The notes under the pieces are model-generated. The model was not told the DNA's origin and searched no databases. It worked only from the letters and a program-made list of their open reading frames with translations. Source: Bacillota bacterium (lineage in GTDB: Bacteria > Bacillota > Clostridia > Oscillospirales > Ruminococcaceae). From it: a DNA stretch of 64,000 nt. Below are positions 52,664 to 61,954 of the stretch, piece by piece (positions within the stretch are counted from its first letter, which is position 1; each line of letters opens with the position of its first letter). Position numbers and translations under genes: made by a program. The stretch covers positions 1 to 64,000 of the forward strand of contig JAEZVA010000097.1 in NCBI GenBank assembly GCA_023443315.1. The letters are read 5' to 3'.

Positions 52664-53737
52664 ATGGAGAAAAATAAGAACACGGGAATTGGTTTTTTTG
52701 AAAAATACCTCACCCTTTGGGTCGTCCTATGCATGGCTGCTGGTGTACTTATCGGCAGGTTTCTGCCGGGCGTTCCGGCGTTTTTGGGACGGTTTGAGTA
52801 CGCTAATGTTTCCATTCCAATTGCCGTCTTGATCTGGGTCATGATTTACCCCATGATGTTGAAGGTTGATTTTCAAAGCATTCGAAATGTGGGCAAAAAC
52901 CCGAAGGGGCTGTTTGTAACATGGGTAACCAATTGGCTGATTAAGCCGTTTACCATGTTCGGCATTGCCTGGCTGTTCTTTTTTGTGGTCTTTAATGCAC
53001 TGATTCCTGCGGAGCTTGCAAAAGACTATCTGGCCGGAGCCGTCCTGTTGGGTGCCGCACCATGCACCGCCATGGTTTTTGTATGGAGTCACCTGACAAA
53101 AGGAAACCCTGCCTACACGGTGGTACAGGTCGCAACAAACGATCTAATTATCCTTGTTGCCTTTACGCCAATCGTTGCATTTCTGCTTGGCGTTGGTGGT
53201 GTAGCAATCCCCAGGGATACGCTCATCCTTTCCGTTGTTTTGTTTGTGGTCATCCCTCTTATGGGTGGGGTCATCACGCGAAAGGTCGTTGTAAATAAAC
53301 GCGGGCCCCATTACTTTGAAAACAGCTTTATTCCGAAATTCGGAAATATTACCACCCTCGGTCTTCTGCTTACCCTCATCTTCATTTTCTCATTCCAAGG
53401 AGATGTCATTCTGAACAATCCTCTACACATTGTATTGATTGCGGTACCGCTGGTAATTCAAACTTTTTTTATTTTCTTCATCGCCTATCTTGCCAGCAAA
53501 GCACTGCGGCTACCGCATGATATCGCGGCGCCGGCCGGAATGATTGGGGCTTCCAACTTCTTCGAGCTATCAGTTGCCGTTGCCATTGCACTGTTCGGCA
53601 CAAAAAGCCCGGTGGCACTTGCTACTATTGTAGGCGTTCTGGTCGAAGTCCCTGTAATGTTGATGCTTGTTAAGATTGCAAACAATACGAAAGGCTGGTT
53701 TAGAGACAATGGGTTATCAAATAAACGGAATGACTGA
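52664..53737 (+). CDS. acr3: Arsenite efflux permease Acr3
   Basis: ACR3-type arsenite exporter, 357 residues, about ten membrane helices. FFEKYLTLWVVLCMAAGVLI opens the protein. The essential helix-4 cysteine is in GAVLLGAAPCTAMVFVWSHL, followed by GNPAYTVVQVATNDLIILVA and PAGMIGASNFFELSVAVAIA. The ATG at 52664 has AAGGAGG eight bases upstream. It overlaps the acetyltransferase gene by 29 bases and belongs to the five-gene ars operon. Confidence 0.96.
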   Translation: MEKNKNTGIGFFEKYLTLWVVLCMAAGVLIGRFLPGVPAFLGRFEYANVSIPIAVLIWVMIYPMMLKVDFQSIRNVGKNPKGLFVTWVTNWLIKPFTMFGIAWLFFFVVFNALIPAELAKDYLAGAVLLGAAPCTAMVFVWSHLTKGNPAYTVVQVATNDLIILVAFTPIVAFLLGVGGVAIPRDTLILSVVLFVVIPLMGGVITRKVVVNKRGPHYFENSFIPKFGNITTLGLLLTLIFIFSFQGDVILNNPLHIVLIAVPLVIQTFFIFFIAYLASKALRLPHDIAAPAGMIGASNFFELSVAVAIALFGTKSPVALATIVGVLVEVPVMLMLVKIANNTKGWFRDNGLSNKRND

Positions 53738-54242
53738 AACAGACTGGCCCGAAGTAAGCCGCATCTATCAGGAAGGTGTGGATACAAACCTTGCGACCTT
53801 TCAGTTGGATTATCCCTCCTGGCACGAGTGGAATTCTTCGCACCTTAACAATTGCAGACTTGTCATTACAGAGGACGGCGGCGAGGTAGTTGGCTGGGCG
53901 GCTTTGACCGCTGTGTCAGGTCGATGTGTTTACGCGGGAGTAGCCGAAGTAAGTGTGTATGTAGCACAAAGCCACCGCGGTCGTGGAGTTGGTAAGGCGC
54001 TTCTTCTTGAGCTGATTCACTGCTCTGAAAGGGACGGCTTTTGGACGCTGCAGTCGGGCATTATGCAGGATAATACGGCAAGCATTCGTCTGCATGAAAG
54101 CTGTGGATTTCGTATGGTTGGCTATCGTGAGAAAATCGGTCGAGACCGTTTTGGGAACTGGAGAAATACCGTCCTTATGGAGAAGCGCAGCGCAAATAAC
54201 TCTTTTAATGGCGTCTGCTCCTGTGGTGGTGGAAAGGAGTAA
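53709..54242 (+). CDS. ArsN1-like GNAT acetyltransferase
   Basis: 177-residue GNAT resembling phosphinothricin acetyltransferases and ArsN1, which N-acetylates the arsenic antibiotic arsinothricin. Visible: WPEVSRIYQEGVDTNLATFQ, SGRCVYAGVAEVSVYVAQSH, RGRGVGKALLLELIHC (acetyl-CoA motif), NTASIRLHESCGFRMVGYRE and DRFGNWRNTVLMEK. The ATG at 53709 starts inside the acr3 end, 29 bases of overlap. Its place in an ars operon supports detoxification of an organoarsenical, though plain amino-acid analogues remain possible. Confidence 0.88.
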   Translation: MGYQINGMTETDWPEVSRIYQEGVDTNLATFQLDYPSWHEWNSSHLNNCRLVITEDGGEVVGWAALTAVSGRCVYAGVAEVSVYVAQSHRGRGVGKALLLELIHCSERDGFWTLQSGIMQDNTASIRLHESCGFRMVGYREKIGRDRFGNWRNTVLMEKRSANNSFNGVCSCGGGKE

Positions 54243-54248
54243 TGTGAT

Positions 54249-54644
54249 ATGTTGAAGGTTGCGTTTATTTGTGTCCATAACTCCTGTCGGAGCCAGATTG
54301 CCGAAGCACTGGGGAAGCACCTTGCCGCAGACATATTTGAAAGCTATTCTGCGGGAACGCAGCTGAAAGACCGGATCAATCCCGATGCGGTTCGTCTGAT
54401 GAAACAGCTCTATGGCATTGATATGGAACAGAGCCAGCGCCCGAAGCTACTCGCAGATATTCCGCCTGTGGATGTGGTTGTAACCATGGGCTGCAACGTG
54501 CAGTGTCCGTTTCTGCCTTGCAAGCGGCGGGAGGATTGGGGACTTGACGACCCAACGGGAAAATCGGACATTGAGTTCATTTCAATTATTAAGACGATTG
54601 AAGCGAAAATCATCGCCTTAAAGTCAGAACTTAATAACGGGTAA
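54249..54644 (+). CDS. arsC: Thioredoxin-coupled arsenate reductase ArsC
   Basis: 131-residue arsenate reductase of the low-molecular-weight phosphatase fold, reducing arsenate to arsenite for export by Acr3. The P-loop is FICVHNSCRSQIAEALGKHL with catalytic Cys8 and Arg14. The resolving cysteines appear in VVTMGCNVQCPFLPCKRRED, and the aspartate in WGLDDPTGKSD. The start has GAAAGGAG upstream, seven bases after the acetyltransferase stop. It is the last gene of the operon. Confidence 0.95.
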   Translation: MLKVAFICVHNSCRSQIAEALGKHLAADIFESYSAGTQLKDRINPDAVRLMKQLYGIDMEQSQRPKLLADIPPVDVVVTMGCNVQCPFLPCKRREDWGLDDPTGKSDIEFISIIKTIEAKIIALKSELNNG

Positions 54645-54659
54645 AGTATTCCCCCAATT

Positions 54660-54940
54660 CTAAGGCAGCGGATCAACTGAAAAGCGAATCGCCAACATGG
54701 ATATTATTCAGCGCAAGAAGCCCACCGCCCTGACCGAATATGACCACCCCCACAGGTGGATTTGACGCTGTTGTCCCGCGGCTAGTTTAAAAAGGCACTA
54801 GTCTACAGCGGCAGACAGGCTGCCGCTGACAAATTCATCGTGGAATTCAAATCCGGCGTGACGGTGAATGTTGATGAATATGGATAAAAATGAGCAAGGC
54901 ACTCTACGGAATCATTGCAACCGTAGAGTGCCTTGTTTAC
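54660..54940 (+). pseudogene. Serine recombinase 3' remnant, copy 1, with terminator
   Basis: Decayed fragment of a clostridial large serine recombinase C-terminus. Readable pieces are RKKPTALTEYDH, then, out of frame, a damaged RRLIEKVT equivalent, and FIVEFKSGVTVNVDE near 54831-54880. It has stops and frame changes. A 15-bp hairpin CAAGGCACTCTACGG/CCGTAGAGTGCCTTG (54895-54909 and 54921-54935) follows. Similar fragments with similar hairpins occur at about 60140-60517 and 61955-62444. Confidence 0.7.
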
Positions 54941-55077
54941 TTGTTTAATTGTCATATCTAATTATTTGTGGCGAAAAAAATGTATCATGGCAAAGCTCTA
55001 AGCCTTAAACATCTTGAATTTCGGCTTAGTTTATGCATCTAACAACTTGAGTTGTGCATGACCATTTTTATATCCCC

Positions 55078-56199
55078 TTAGGACTTACTGTCTTTGTTCA
55101 CTTCACCCCGGAACTTCAACCTTTTGGGAAGCAAGAGCTTAAAACCGCCTTTGCCTCGGCGCGCTAGCACTACGCTCTGAAGCAGAATAAAGAAACAAAG
55201 CAGAGCCCCTGTGGTTATACTCTGCCACCATGGCTTTGAAAGCCCGGAAGCAACAACAATGGAGTTAATTGAAACAAGCGTGAGCACACCAAAGAGGGTA
55301 CCGATAACATTGCCAACACCGCCGGTAAGTAGGGTGCCGCCAATAATGGACGAAGCGATTGCTTTCATTTCATACATGGTAGCATTGGATGCGTTGCCCG
55401 CTCCAGTATGTAAAAGATAAACATAGCCCGCTATTCCGGATAACAACCCGCAAAGAAGGTAGGAAAAAAACTTAGTGCGTTTTACGTTTACACCAAGCAT
55501 CAACGCGCTTTGGCTGCTACCCCCTATGGCATAAAGGTTGCGCCCGAACTTAGTCCATTTCAGAATAATAAAAACAGCCAGTACTACTACCAACGCGATT
55601 ATAACTCCAAGCTCTATCCTTGCCGGGATAAAATTGCCTGCTTTGCCGTAAGAGCCAAGCCACTTCCATGGAATCTCTATACGCATCTCTTTAAGCGCCA
55701 AGAAAGTCTCTAGTTTTGCCGTGAGTGGATTAACACTTACAATGGTTGTCATCCCTTTTGCAAAGAACATGCCTGCCAAGGTGATGATAAAAGGCTGAAT
55801 CTCTAAATACGCTACCAAAAAGCCCTGTATGAGCCCAAATGCAACTCCGATACCCAACGACAAGGCTATTGAACCTAGCACACTTCCGCCGTTGCCATCA
55901 AGGTAGACGATACAGGACATCGTCACCAATGCAATGATGCCACCCACCGAAATATCGATACCGCCCGCAATCATAACAATGGTCAGACCGCAGGAAACAA
56001 TAATAAGCGACGCATTGTTATTAAATATGTCGATAAACTGCTGGGGGTTTAGAAAGCCCCCGCGCAAATTAAACATAGCCAGCACGTACATGCCGAAGAA
56101 TATGCAAATCGTTATCGTTAATAACAGATTGGTATCGGTAAGGGGTTCTCTGCGCTTGCGTTCCGTAATGCCGGGTAATAAGGTGTTGTTTTTTAACAT
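55078..56199 (-). CDS. Sugar ABC transporter permease (YjfF-like)
   Basis: RbsC/YjfF-type membrane subunit of a sugar ABC importer, 373 residues with about nine helices. The family motif is LTIVMIAGGIDISVGGIIAL, and QGFLVAYLEIQPFIITLAGM and YAIGGSSQSALMLGVNVKRT follow. The last residues are basic. It is the distal gene of the operon with binding protein, ATPase and another permease in the order of E. coli ytfQ-ytfR-ytfT-yjfF, a furanose-form galactose transporter; ligand identity here is inference. Confidence 0.93.
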   Translation of the reverse strand: MLKNNTLLPGITERKRREPLTDTNLLLTITICIFFGMYVLAMFNLRGGFLNPQQFIDIFNNNASLIIVSCGLTIVMIAGGIDISVGGIIALVTMSCIVYLDGNGGSVLGSIALSLGIGVAFGLIQGFLVAYLEIQPFIITLAGMFFAKGMTTIVSVNPLTAKLETFLALKEMRIEIPWKWLGSYGKAGNFIPARIELGVIIALVVVLAVFIILKWTKFGRNLYAIGGSSQSALMLGVNVKRTKFFSYLLCGLLSGIAGYVYLLHTGAGNASNATMYEMKAIASSIIGGTLLTGGVGNVIGTLFGVLTLVSINSIVVASGLSKPWWQSITTGALLCFFILLQSVVLARRGKGGFKLLLPKRLKFRGEVNKDSKS

Positions 56200-56200
56200 G

Positions 56201-57277
56201 TCATACTTCCTCCACGATTAAAGACGCCTTTTTACTATTGAGCAGCCTACCCAACAGCTGATTGGCGATTTTCTTCACTTTTGGCGAGCCTAAGACTACG
56301 ATTGCTATGATAACAATCGCTTTATAGGCTTTTACATCGGTTGAAGAAACTTTCATGGCATAAAGCGTAATCGTCAAACCCTGAATCACATACGCACCTA
56401 TTACAGAGCCAATCATTTTAAATTTTCCACCGCCCAGCGAGTTACCTCCAATGGCCACTGCCAGAATGGCATCCATCTCGATTCCAATCAGGATGGTTTC
56501 ATGGTTAATCAAGCCCAGCTTCGCTACGTTGATAGAACCCGCAACGGCGACGCAAAGAGCCAATATCACGTATGCCATCAGTTTAATCCGAACAGGGTTA
56601 ATCCCGTTTAAGTGGGCAGCTTTTTCATTTATTCCCACCACTTGCGAATAGAGACCAAGGTTCGTAAACTTTAATACAAGGGCAAAAATAACCGCGCATA
56701 TGATTACCACAAAAATTGGTGTGGGAATCGGGATGCCTGGGATAAAGCTCCCCAAATAGGTCAACTTGTCGTCAAAGATTGTGGGAGTAGCACCGCCATT
56801 AATCCAATAAGCGATAGATCGTCCGATCGTAAACAAAATCAGCGTCGCAATCATCGGCTGAACGTTGAATACAGCAACCAAGGTGCCGTTGAATGCACCA
56901 AAAAGCATTGCGACAACACAGGCCACCAAAAATGCTCCTAAGATGCTGCCCCAGCTGATTTGGCCTGCTTGAAGCATTTTGACAAAAACGCTGCCCGCAA
57001 TTGCCGCGGCAGCACCCACGCTGATATCCTGCCCTTTTGAAACGGCGGTAACCAGTGTCATGCCCATAGCTAAAATCGCAAGCTCAGATGCCCCGTTGAG
57101 AATACTAAGAAGATTTCCAGACAGAACGGCATTCCCGTAAGAGTTTTCTATGAGTTCAATGGAAAAAAAGCCAGGATCTCTGATTAGGTTGAAAATGACT
57201 AGCGCGAAAAGGGCGAGTAACGGAATAATCAGTTGTGATCTTGAGTTTTTTAGCATTGCCGCTTTGAATTTATTCAT
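56201..57277 (-). CDS. Sugar ABC transporter permease (YtfT-like)
   Basis: 358-residue RbsC-family permease, about nine helices. ELAILAMGMTLVTAVSKGQD with ISVGAAAAIAGSVFVKMLQA is the conserved permease motif, and GTLVAVFNVQPMIATLILFT and VVGINEKAAHLNGINPVRIK follow. Its start overlaps the stop of the ATPase gene by 4 bases (57274-57277), and the next permease begins two bases after its stop; the three genes are one coupled unit. Confidence 0.93.
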   Translation of the reverse strand: MNKFKAAMLKNSRSQLIIPLLALFALVIFNLIRDPGFFSIELIENSYGNAVLSGNLLSILNGASELAILAMGMTLVTAVSKGQDISVGAAAAIAGSVFVKMLQAGQISWGSILGAFLVACVVAMLFGAFNGTLVAVFNVQPMIATLILFTIGRSIAYWINGGATPTIFDDKLTYLGSFIPGIPIPTPIFVVIICAVIFALVLKFTNLGLYSQVVGINEKAAHLNGINPVRIKLMAYVILALCVAVAGSINVAKLGLINHETILIGIEMDAILAVAIGGNSLGGGKFKMIGSVIGAYVIQGLTITLYAMKVSSTDVKAYKAIVIIAIVVLGSPKVKKIANQLLGRLLNSKKASLIVEEV

Positions 57278-58821
57278 TTAACCAATTCCCCCGCATCAGT
57301 ATGCACCAAATCGTCATGTCCCCCTGCGATTGTGCGCATTATATTCTCCTGCGTTACCTCACCACCGCTTAGCTCACCTACAATATTGCGGTCCTTCATA
57401 ACAATGAGCCGCGAGCAAGTGCGAACCATCTCTTCGATCTCTGACGAGATGAATGTGATGCTCATACCCTCTGCGGCAAGTTGTAACACGAGTTTTTGGA
57501 TGTCCACCTTCGTTCCGACATCTATGCCGCGTGTGGGTTCGTCCAGTATAAGGTAACTCGGGTGCGTGAGTAGCCATCTGGCCAGAATGACTTTTTGTTG
57601 GTTTCCCCCCGAAAGAGATTTGATCGGCGTATCTGCCGAAGCGGTTTTGATGCCCAGAAGCTTTATGTATTCATCGGCGAACGCTTCCGCATCCGCTTTG
57701 GATAATGGTCTAAAAAAGCCCTTCATGACCTGCAGCGCAAGAATGATGTTCTCACGTACCGACAAATCGGCTATGAGACCGTCGCGTTTGCGGTCTTCCG
57801 ACAGATAAGCGATTCCGTGGTTCATTGCATCAATGGGTTTAGTCACCCTGACGGCTTCTCCATTTATCCGCACCTTGCCGCCGGTGATTCTATCTGCACC
57901 AAAAATCGCACGAACGCTTTCACTGCGTCCGGAACCGAGGAGACCGGCGAATCCATTGACCTCGCCCTTGTTTATTTTAAAGTCAAACGGCTTTACACCG
58001 GCCGCGCTGGAAAGCTCGTGCGTCTCTAAGAATGGAGTACTATTGGCATCGGCGGTCGATAGCTCCTGCTTGTGCAGCTCGGACAGATCTTCAAGCTTCT
58101 TGCCCATCATCTTGGCAACAAGCTCAACGGGCGGCAACTCGTCGACACTATATTCACCAACCAGTTCGCCGTTGCGCAAAACCGTAATACCGTCACACAC
58201 CTCATATACCTGTTCGAGAAAATGTGTAACAAAAATAATACCGACACCGCGGGATTTTAGACTACGCATAAGCGAAAAGAGCTTTTCGACCTCCTGATCA
58301 TCCAGGGAGGATGTCGGTTCATCCAATATCAGAATCTTGCATTCCATATCAACGGCACGGGCAATGGCGACCATTTGCTGCACTGCCAACGAACAGCTGG
58401 CAAGCTGTTGGGTAGCCCTAGCCGGAATGTTGAGGTTGTTAAGAATCTCGCCCGCTCTTTTCTCCATGGTACGCCAGTTAACAAAGCCGTGTCCGGCACG
58501 TCCGACAAACATATTCTCCGCCACGGTCAGGTTTGGGCAAAGCATGATCTCCTGATATACCGTGCTTATGCCTAAACTCTGTGCTTCACGTGGTGCCCTA
58601 ATCGTTATTGCTTTGTCTATGCCTGCTATGTTAATCTGACCGGCATCCTTATGATAAACCCCGGTTAGAACTTTGATCAAGGTTGACTTTCCGGCACCGT
58701 TTTCGCCCATAAGGGCACGAATTTCACCTTTGCGGAGCGTGAAATCAACATTATGCAGTGCCCGCACACCCGGAAATGCTTTGCATATATTCCGCATGGA
58801 TAAGACGAAGTCGTCGTGCAT
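57274..58821 (-). CDS. Sugar ABC transporter ATP-binding protein (YtfR-like, two ATPase domains)
   Basis: 515-residue tandem ABC ATPase of the ribose/galactofuranose type. Domain 1 has Walker A GENGAGKSTLIKVL and signature with CSLAVQQMVAIARAVDMECK and LILDEPTSSLDDQEV. Domain 2 has GLLGSGRSE in place of a normal Walker A, SLSGGNQQKVILARWL, and LILDEPTRGIDVGTKVDIQK. The ATG at 58821 has AAGGTGG eight bases upstream. It follows the binding-protein gene after a 147-base gap with a hairpin. Confidence 0.95.
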   Translation of the reverse strand: MHDDFVLSMRNICKAFPGVRALHNVDFTLRKGEIRALMGENGAGKSTLIKVLTGVYHKDAGQINIAGIDKAITIRAPREAQSLGISTVYQEIMLCPNLTVAENMFVGRAGHGFVNWRTMEKRAGEILNNLNIPARATQQLASCSLAVQQMVAIARAVDMECKILILDEPTSSLDDQEVEKLFSLMRSLKSRGVGIIFVTHFLEQVYEVCDGITVLRNGELVGEYSVDELPPVELVAKMMGKKLEDLSELHKQELSTADANSTPFLETHELSSAAGVKPFDFKINKGEVNGFAGLLGSGRSESVRAIFGADRITGGKVRINGEAVRVTKPIDAMNHGIAYLSEDRKRDGLIADLSVRENIILALQVMKGFFRPLSKADAEAFADEYIKLLGIKTASADTPIKSLSGGNQQKVILARWLLTHPSYLILDEPTRGIDVGTKVDIQKLVLQLAAEGMSITFISSEIEEMVRTCSRLIVMKDRNIVGELSGGEVTQENIMRTIAGGHDDLVHTDAGELVK

Positions 58822-58881
58822 CAAACATTCCACCTTTATAAGTTAGTATATTTTCTGTTACTTCAACGTTTTATTAAAAAA

Positions 58882-58926
58882 ACGGGGTGCGGAAATGCGG
58901 ATATCATCCACATACCCGCACCCCGT
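58882..58926 (-). terminator. Intercistronic hairpin between binding protein and ATPase genes
   Basis: 11-bp stem ACGGGGTGCGG/CCGCACCCCGT (58882-58892 and 58916-58926), followed on the minus strand by a T-rich stretch. This arrangement usually gives partial termination and higher levels of the binding protein. Confidence 0.75.
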
Positions 58927-58968
58927 GAATGGGGTATCGTCCCCGGGGTAATTATAAAGTTATGATTA

Positions 58969-59982
58969 TTACTCGCCGAGACCGTAGGTATCGATGTCTG
59001 CCTGGGTAATTGTCTTGGCATCAAAGCCCTTTTCTTCTGAAATTACCTTCTTCTGCGTAGTCCCATTCTTAATCATGTTATCAATTACAGCCGCCTGGAA
59101 GGGGCTGCACTGACCGTCATAGTTCCACTTGCCTGCAAGCAGTTCCCTAAGAGCCCATTTGTTGCAGTCAAAGCCCATGATTACAACGTCACCATCAACG
59201 CCATGGGTGATGCCCGCTTCATCAAGAGCGGCGACAGCGCCCTTAGCCATACCGTCGTTCTCGGCATAGACAACGTTGAACTTTTCACCGGAATTGATAA
59301 CGGATTCCACGATTTTCTTCGCTTCGGCCTCGTCCCATGTTGCTGTCTGCTGCACAATCTTTGTCATTGTGCCGGCAGCAAACTCAGCGTCAAGCGCAGC
59401 GGTACGACCAATCTGAGCGTCAGAGCCCATGGCGCCCTGAATGTGAACCACTTTGATTTCAGAAAGACCCTGTGCTTTTAGCCACGCAACGGCGGTGTCG
59501 CCCTGCTTAGCCATGTCGGATACGACAGCACTCTCATAAAGGCTTTCATCGCAATTGATCATACGGTCAAATAGGAATACTTTGATGCCTGCTTCTTTGG
59601 CAGACTTGAGAGTAGCGTCCCAACCGTCTGTTGCGGCGGCGGAGATAAGTAAGTAATCCACACCATCAGTAATAAACTGCTGGGCTGCATTAAGCTGCTC
59701 GTCATTGTTAATGCTGTAGTAGGTTTTCGCATCATATCCGTTCTCGCTTGTAAAGACAGTCTCGAAATCCTTAACATTCGCTTCGCGATAGCCAGATTCC
59801 GCCGGTGGGTTGTTGATAATGCCGACTTTAATCATTGCAGCCTTTTCGGGCTCAACGGGAGCTGCCGGTGCAGCCGCTTCTGGCGCCGAAGGATCAGCAG
59901 CAGCCGGAGCCTGTCCCGAGGCGCAGGAAACCATGCTAAGTGCCATCACAGCAACAAGAATAAGGGCTATAATTTTTTTCAT
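58969..59982 (-). CDS. Sugar ABC transporter substrate-binding lipoprotein (YtfQ-like)
   Basis: 337-residue periplasmic-binding-type lipoprotein. The signal peptide MKKIIALILVAVMALSMVSC ends in a lipobox cysteine (Cys20), followed by an Ala/Pro-rich linker. The binding domain starts at MIKVGIINNPPAESGYREAN, with VDYLLISAAATDGWDATLKS, and DVVIMGFDCNKWALRELLAG near the end. E. coli YtfQ binds galactofuranose. It is the first gene of the operon and has AGGAGG upstream. Confidence 0.94.
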   Translation of the reverse strand: MKKIIALILVAVMALSMVSCASGQAPAAADPSAPEAAAPAAPVEPEKAAMIKVGIINNPPAESGYREANVKDFETVFTSENGYDAKTYYSINNDEQLNAAQQFITDGVDYLLISAAATDGWDATLKSAKEAGIKVFLFDRMINCDESLYESAVVSDMAKQGDTAVAWLKAQGLSEIKVVHIQGAMGSDAQIGRTAALDAEFAAGTMTKIVQQTATWDEAEAKKIVESVINSGEKFNVVYAENDGMAKGAVAALDEAGITHGVDGDVVIMGFDCNKWALRELLAGKWNYDGQCSPFQAAVIDNMIKNGTTQKKVISEEKGFDAKTITQADIDTYGLGE

Positions 59983-60139
59983 GAAATATTCCTCCTGTAC
60001 AATTTTGGGTATTGTTTACATTGTATAGTAGTTGGAGCGAAAATAACATAGAATATTTTATTGCATATGTAAGAATTTTTACGATTTTATCAATCAATTT
60101 GCAAAAACATACCACAATGCGTTTTGCTTGGGGAGAACA

Positions 60140-60517
60140 GGATTTACTTCTGGCTTCCGTGGTAAGAAATCCGTCGTAGGGCGGTGCATCAGCCGACTTG
60201 AAAATACCTAGCTGTTCTGCGATGCACGCACCGTGCCGGAAAGCCAGATTGAGCAGGTGCTGGTCGTCGCCAGCAATCAGACATGGGCACTTTTCTACGG
60301 GAGCAGCCCACCGCTTTGACCGAATATGATTACCCGCCATCAGGTGGGTGGTCGCTATGGCTTGTCGGCTTATTAAGAGGGTTACCATCTACACAAGCAA
60401 CTGATGCTGCTGTGGACAAGATCACCGTGGCTCAAATCAGGTTTGAGGGTGGATATGGATGAATAGCGCTTAAAAACAAACGAGGCACTCTACGAAATTA
60501 CATCGTAGGGTGCCTTG
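60140..60517 (+). pseudogene. Serine recombinase 3' remnant, copy 2, with terminator
   Basis: Decayed recombinase fragment on the plus strand. A single frame reads FTSGFRGKKSVVGRCISRLENT, a TAG, then LFCDARTVPESQIEQVLVVA, the zinc-ribbon and helix region of clostridial large serine recombinases. After a frame change come PTALTEYDYPPSGG and a badly damaged end. The hairpin GGCACTCTACGA/TCGTAGGGTGCC (60484-60495 and 60503-60514) follows. It lies between the sugar-binding gene and degV with no start of its own. Confidence 0.75.
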
Positions 60518-60585
60518 TATCTTCTCTTATTCTAAATTCACCATATACCCAAAGTTGCAAAAACAGGCGGATCGAAGCCTCATTA

Positions 60586-61431
60586 TCACTCAGTGCAAAA
60601 CGCCACGATTAAGCCCCCACGCTCGGCATAAAAGCTATCAAGTCCTCTTGCTTTGATAATTGTCACTCTTGCACTATTCCAACAGCTGAGAACACTTGCG
60701 CGGAGTTTTTCTGCCATATTTTCGTTATAGCAATGGCTGATAGCAACCTCACCGCCACGAAATCCACGCTGCCTCAAGTCGTCCAAAATTAGTGCTAAAA
60801 TCTTATCTGTTCCCCTTGTTTTTCCCTTCATCGCAATTTTCCCTTCTTCGCTAGCTATTCCAACCCCCCACATACCAAGTGTCTTTGCAATAAAGCCTGT
60901 GAGTTTGCTCATTCGTCCATTCTTTACGAGATTATTAAAAGAAGATAGGGCAAAAGTAGTTTTGGTATTCTCTAAGAATTTTTCTGCTTTTTCCACTATT
61001 GTTTCAAATGTATGGTGACTTTTGATCCACTGAGCAATATGATGAATACACAGAGCCATCTCAGGACCTGTGGCACGGGAATCAAGCAACGCTATTTTCT
61101 TATCTGGATGTTCTGACATAACGATATCAACAGCAGCCATAGCACTGTTTTGACTGCCAGATAAATTGCCGGATATCGTTATAGCTATGGTTTGTTCTGC
61201 TTTTTTAAACTCCTCTGCCCATGCATCCGGTGAAGGACAAGCAGATGAGCTGGCGGTGGGACATGCTTCCATATCATCAAGCATTTTTAGAACATCCAAC
61301 TGCTCGTCATCTATATAATCACGATTTCCAACCCTAAGAGTAAAGTTAACGGTAGAAAAACCGACCTCCTCACAGTCTACATCTTTTTTCATCAAATCGC
61401 AGGATGAATCTGCAACAATATTCCATTTCAT
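60586..61431 (-). CDS. DegV family protein
   Basis: Fatty-acid-binding DegV (FakB-like) protein, 281 residues. The sequence has KWNIVADSSCDLMKKD, PSPDAWAEEFKKAEQTIAIT and ISGNLSGSQNSAMAAVDIVM (the lipid carboxylate-binding Thr/Ser stretch), DSRATGPEMALCIHHIAQWI, and FALSSFNNLVKNGRMSKLTG. In FakAB systems it presents fatty acids to the kinase FakA, which is not seen here. Start at 61431. No operon partner is visible. Confidence 0.92.
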   Translation of the reverse strand: MKWNIVADSSCDLMKKDVDCEEVGFSTVNFTLRVGNRDYIDDEQLDVLKMLDDMEACPTASSSACPSPDAWAEEFKKAEQTIAITISGNLSGSQNSAMAAVDIVMSEHPDKKIALLDSRATGPEMALCIHHIAQWIKSHHTFETIVEKAEKFLENTKTTFALSSFNNLVKNGRMSKLTGFIAKTLGMWGVGIASEEGKIAMKGKTRGTDKILALILDDLRQRGFRGGEVAISHCYNENMAEKLRASVLSCWNSARVTIIKARGLDSFYAERGGLIVAFCTE

Positions 61432-61470
61432 GTTTTGTTTCCTTTCTAAGCATGTTTTTTAGTTTATTCA

Positions 61471-61803
61471 TTAATCCAAATAAAAAACGCCGTCTTTGTG
61501 ACAATCTGTAATATCCCTCATAATAAAAGCCAAAGTGTTTAAAGATAGTTCCGAATCAGCCTGATTCATAACACAATGACCCACACATGCGGTGTCGTTG
61601 GAATAGAAGAAATCAACTTCATCCGTCTCTTTGTAGCCGACACAGATGATTCAGAAGGATGAGAAAATGCTATTTCACTCCAAAAGAGCGACCGTCTCAA
61701 CATGGAACGATAGCATTTGATTGATGTCTAGAGTGTAGTTTATGTTATATCCGTCATAGGTAATCATTCCACCAAGCTTATCCGTTAAGGAAATATGTCC
61801 ACA
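61471..61803 (-). pseudogene. Unknown protein gene interrupted by two in-frame TGA codons
   Basis: Minus-strand coding-like stretch in one frame: CGHISLTDKLGGMITYDGYN, INYTLDINQMLSFHVETVAL, LLE, TGA, NSIFSSF, TGA, then CVGYKETDEVDFFYSNDTAC, VGHCVMNQADSELSLNTLAF, and the end DCHKDGVFYLD. TGA is a normal stop in this genome (used in several coupled overlaps here), so this is a broken gene. A tryptophan codon at both places is a plausible ancestor. No start codon is clear. The family is not recognised. Confidence 0.6.
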
Positions 61804-61954
61804 TTATTATAACATTTATTAGTTCTTGAAAACAAGCCGATATAACCATGGCATTCAAATAATACAAGTAAGACTACCCATGACAAGACTTATAATTCAA
61901 CATGCCTTTGTTCTTTCTACTTGATGTTTATTAAGATAGGCCCCCCTCACCTCC

